DNA of 64,000 nt from JAGVSR01 sp963742405 (GTDB taxonomy: Bacteria; Pseudomonadota; Alphaproteobacteria; Rhizobiales; Hyphomicrobiaceae). The position numbers and the translations under genes are program-made. Positions 62,079 to 64,000 of the stretch are shown here, piece after piece; positions within the stretch are counted from its first letter, which is position 1; the number at the start of each line of letters is the position of its first letter. The notes under the pieces are model-generated. The model saw only the letters and a program-made list of their open reading frames with translations. It searched no databases and was not told the origin of the DNA. The DNA is taken from assembly GCA_963742405.1 (NCBI GenBank), contig CAVUMB010000005.1, forward strand, positions 1 to 64,000, in the 5' to 3' direction.

Positions 62079-64000
62079 GCCGCGATCTCCGCCAACACGA
62101 CGAGCGTCTGTCCGAGGGAGACGGCACGGCCCTCGGCGCATTTCAATTCGTGCACGATGCCATCGCTCGGCGCATGCACCAGCATTTCCATTTTCATCGA
62201 TTCCACCACGACCAGAACGTCGCCGGCCGCGACGCGGCGGCCCTGTTCGACCGCAATCTTCCACACTGCGCCTGGAACCGGGCTTTGCACGGCCGTATGA
62301 CCAGGCTCTAAGAAATCGTCACTCACCTCCGCTGCACCAGCGTCGTTGATGATGCCCCCCGCACGATCACTTTCTTGCCAGCGCGCGCGCTCGTCCTCGA
62401 AAGCGGCTTGCTGCGTCGTTTTGAAGGTGCGGATGGCATCTGCGTTTTCGGCGAGAAACGACCGGTAGGCGGCAAGCGAGAACGTCGTCTCCTCGATGCG
62501 AATGCCGGCCTTGCCCTGCAGGAAGCCATCGCGGAAGGCGAGCAGGTCTTCGCCGCTGACCTCATAGAAGTGGATCTGGTCGAAGAAGCGCAGCAACCAC
62601 GGTTTACCGGCTTCAAACTCACGCGTGATGTGGAAGCGGTTCCACACTTGTGCCGTCCGGCCGACGAACTGGTAGCCGCCCGGCCCCTCCATGCCATAGA
62701 CGCACATGTAGGCACCGCCGATGCCGACGGCGTTTTCCGGCGTCCATGTGCGTGCCGGATTGTATTTCGTCGTAACAAGCCTGTGCCGGGGGTCTACGGG
62801 GGTGGCGACCGGCGCTCCGAGATAAACGTCGCCGAGGCCGAGGACCAGATAGCTGGCATCATAGACGATCCGCTTGACGTCGGCGATGTTGTCGAGCCCG
62901 TTGATGCGCCGGATGAACTCGATATTAGAGGGACACCAAGGTGCGTCCGCCCGCACCGATTGTGTGTATTTCTCGATCGCAAGTCGCGTCTGCGGATCAT
63001 CCCACGACAGCGGCATATGTACGATGCGCGACGGCACATCGATCGCGCCGATATCTCCCATGCCGTCTTCGATTTCGGACAGTTTTTCAAGGAGCTGCGA
63101 GAGCGGCAACACAAGGCTGTCGTAATGAATTTGCAGGGAGCGGATGCCGGGCGTCAGATCGAGGATTCCGTGAAGCTGCAAGTCTTCCAGCTGCGACATG
63201 AGCACATGGACGCGAAAGCGAAGTTCCAGATCGAGGACGAGATCGCCGTATTCGACAAGCAGATACTTGTCACCCGCGCGCCGGGCGACGACGCGCGGTA
63301 ACCCGTTTTGACTTGGGCGCACGGCGACGATGCAGTCGTCGGTGCCGAGCACTGCGGCATCCGGCAGCGCAATCGCTAGCGGTGGCTTAAGTGCAGCGAT
63401 TTCGGCATTCTGCAGGACTTCTCTATAGGCCGCATCTTGCGCCGTGATGCGAACGAAGCGAATTTTGTCGCCGGGCCTGAATTGCCCGATCTTCCAAAGT
63501 TCGGCCGCAACAATAGTGACCGGGCAGACAAATCCGCCCAGCGACGGACCATCCGGCCCGAGGATCACGGGCATGTCGCCGGTGAAATCGACAGCACCGA
63601 TCGCGTAGGCGTTATCGTGGATATTGCTCGGATGCAGCCCAGCCTCGCCGCCATCACGACGCGCCCATTGCGGCTTGGGTCCGATGAGACGCACACCTGT
63701 CGGATTGGAATTGTAGTGCACCTCCCAGTCGGTGTTGAAAAACATCTCGATATCGTCAGGCGTAAAGAAGTCTGGCGCGCCGTGTGGTCCATAGAGCACC
63801 CCGACGTTCCAGCGATGCGTCATTGGGGGGCGCAGATCCGCAGGCAACGCGGCAGCCACCGCGATCTTGGGGGGCTTGGCGCTATAGGGCGTCGCAACGT
63901 GCAGGATGTCGCCCGCCATCAGGGCGCGGCCGCCGTGTCCGCCAAATTTGCCCAGCGTGAAGGTGGAAGCGCTGCCGAGATAGTGCGGGACATCGAATCC
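62075..64000 (-). CDS. uca: Urea carboxylase, 5' end beyond the window
   Basis: The last 641 residues of a protein normally near 1200. Carboxyltransferase parts (KipA/KipI-like) are seen: FTGDMPVILGPDGPSLGGFV, SPSFYI-like blocks absent, VYGMEGPGGYQFVGRTAQVW and YEVSGEDLLAFRDGF. The biotin site VVESMKMEMLVHAP lies near the C-terminus. It carboxylates urea to allophanate using ATP and biotin. The frame is open to base 64000, so the biotin carboxylase half lies to the right. The ATG at 63919 is internal. Confidence 0.93.
   Translation of the reverse strand, partial: GFDVPHYLGSASTFTLGKFGGHGGRALMAGDILHVATPYSAKPPKIAVAAALPADLRPPMTHRWNVGVLYGPHGAPDFFTPDDIEMFFNTDWEVHYNSNPTGVRLIGPKPQWARRDGGEAGLHPSNIHDNAYAIGAVDFTGDMPVILGPDGPSLGGFVCPVTIVAAELWKIGQFRPGDKIRFVRITAQDAAYREVLQNAEIAALKPPLAIALPDAAVLGTDDCIVAVRPSQNGLPRVVARRAGDKYLLVEYGDLVLDLELRFRVHVLMSQLEDLQLHGILDLTPGIRSLQIHYDSLVLPLSQLLEKLSEIEDGMGDIGAIDVPSRIVHMPLSWDDPQTRLAIEKYTQSVRADAPWCPSNIEFIRRINGLDNIADVKRIVYDASYLVLGLGDVYLGAPVATPVDPRHRLVTTKYNPARTWTPENAVGIGGAYMCVYGMEGPGGYQFVGRTAQVWNRFHITREFEAGKPWLLRFFDQIHFYEVSGEDLLAFRDGFLQGKAGIRIEETTFSLAAYRSFLAENADAIRTFKTTQQAAFEDERARWQESDRAGGIINDAGAAEVSDDFLEPGHTAVQSPVPGAVWKIAVEQGRRVAAGDVLVVVESMKMEMLVHAPSDGIVHELKCAEGRAVSLGQTLVVLAEIAA

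Noticed and set aside
1..64000. CRISPR arrays, rRNA genes or intact tRNA genes
   Set aside because: No regularly spaced repeats, rRNA signature or full cloverleaf was seen on either strand by eye.

Overview
This window reads as chromosome from a photosynthetic, metabolically versatile alphaproteobacterium, most likely of the Hyphomicrobiales (Rhizobiales). The base composition is GC-rich. It carries a light-harvesting (puc) operon with two PpsR/CrtJ-type sites, a soluble NAD-dependent formate dehydrogenase operon (fdsGBA-fdhD-fdsD), crotonyl-CoA carboxylase/reductase (ccr), a bicarbonate transporter pair (sbtA/sbtB) and urea carboxylase/allophanate hydrolase. The genus cannot be fixed from the sequence alone.

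Bases 1-5531 are the right end of a decayed integrated element. They hold an IS3-family insertion sequence, a DUF6641-type gene with two decayed copies of its 3' end, two tiny genes (a 42-residue lipoprotein and a 24-residue membrane peptide), and a frameshifted tyrosine integrase. The element ends at a 45-base 3' fragment of a tRNA-Lys(CTT) gene (5487-5531), which looks like the distal attachment site. Ordinary chromosome starts at about 5532.

Bases 5.6-12.1 kb hold two DUF4239 membrane proteins, two stand-alone cyclic-nucleotide-binding proteins, a metallophosphoesterase, a GlsB/YeaQ-like protein and a PagL-like lipid A deacylase. Bases 12.1-15.0 kb are a puc operon (pucB, pucA, pucC and a repeat-tailed protein) on the minus strand. 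Its alpha subunit has a Phe44-Leu45 pair like B800-820 complexes and a long C-terminal tail. Next come a pentameric ligand-gated channel and an orphan TAXI-type binding protein, then an alkylsulfatase, a LysR regulator, an OmpA-like protein, an L,D-transpeptidase, a Ca/Na antiporter, and two YceI proteins around a cytochrome b561.

Bases 29.5-39.7 kb are the most unusual part. An outer-membrane barrel and a pentaheme cytochrome c are transcribed leftward. Rightward run a [2Fe-2S] flavoprotein reductase, a tetraheme cytochrome c, a membrane protein, a decaheme cytochrome c with a long disordered linker, and a CcmI/NrfG-like TPR protein. This leads into the fds operon (39.9-45.9 kb). The set has the parts needed to pass electrons between NADH or formate and a periplasmic or extracellular partner; that role is inferred. 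Bases 46-56 kb hold a type I secretion ABC/HlyD pair, molybdenum cofactor genes (xdhC-like, mobA, mobB), an acyltransferase and a methyltransferase. Bases 56-60 kb pair sbtA/sbtB with a divergent LysR gene and ccr. The window ends inside a urea carboxylase gene.

Five otherwise well-conserved genes (pucC, pucA, the ion channel, the OmpA-like gene and fdsA) are broken by one- or two-base shifts. That pattern suggests sequence or assembly errors as much as real pseudogenes, so those genes are annotated over their full span with the shift noted.
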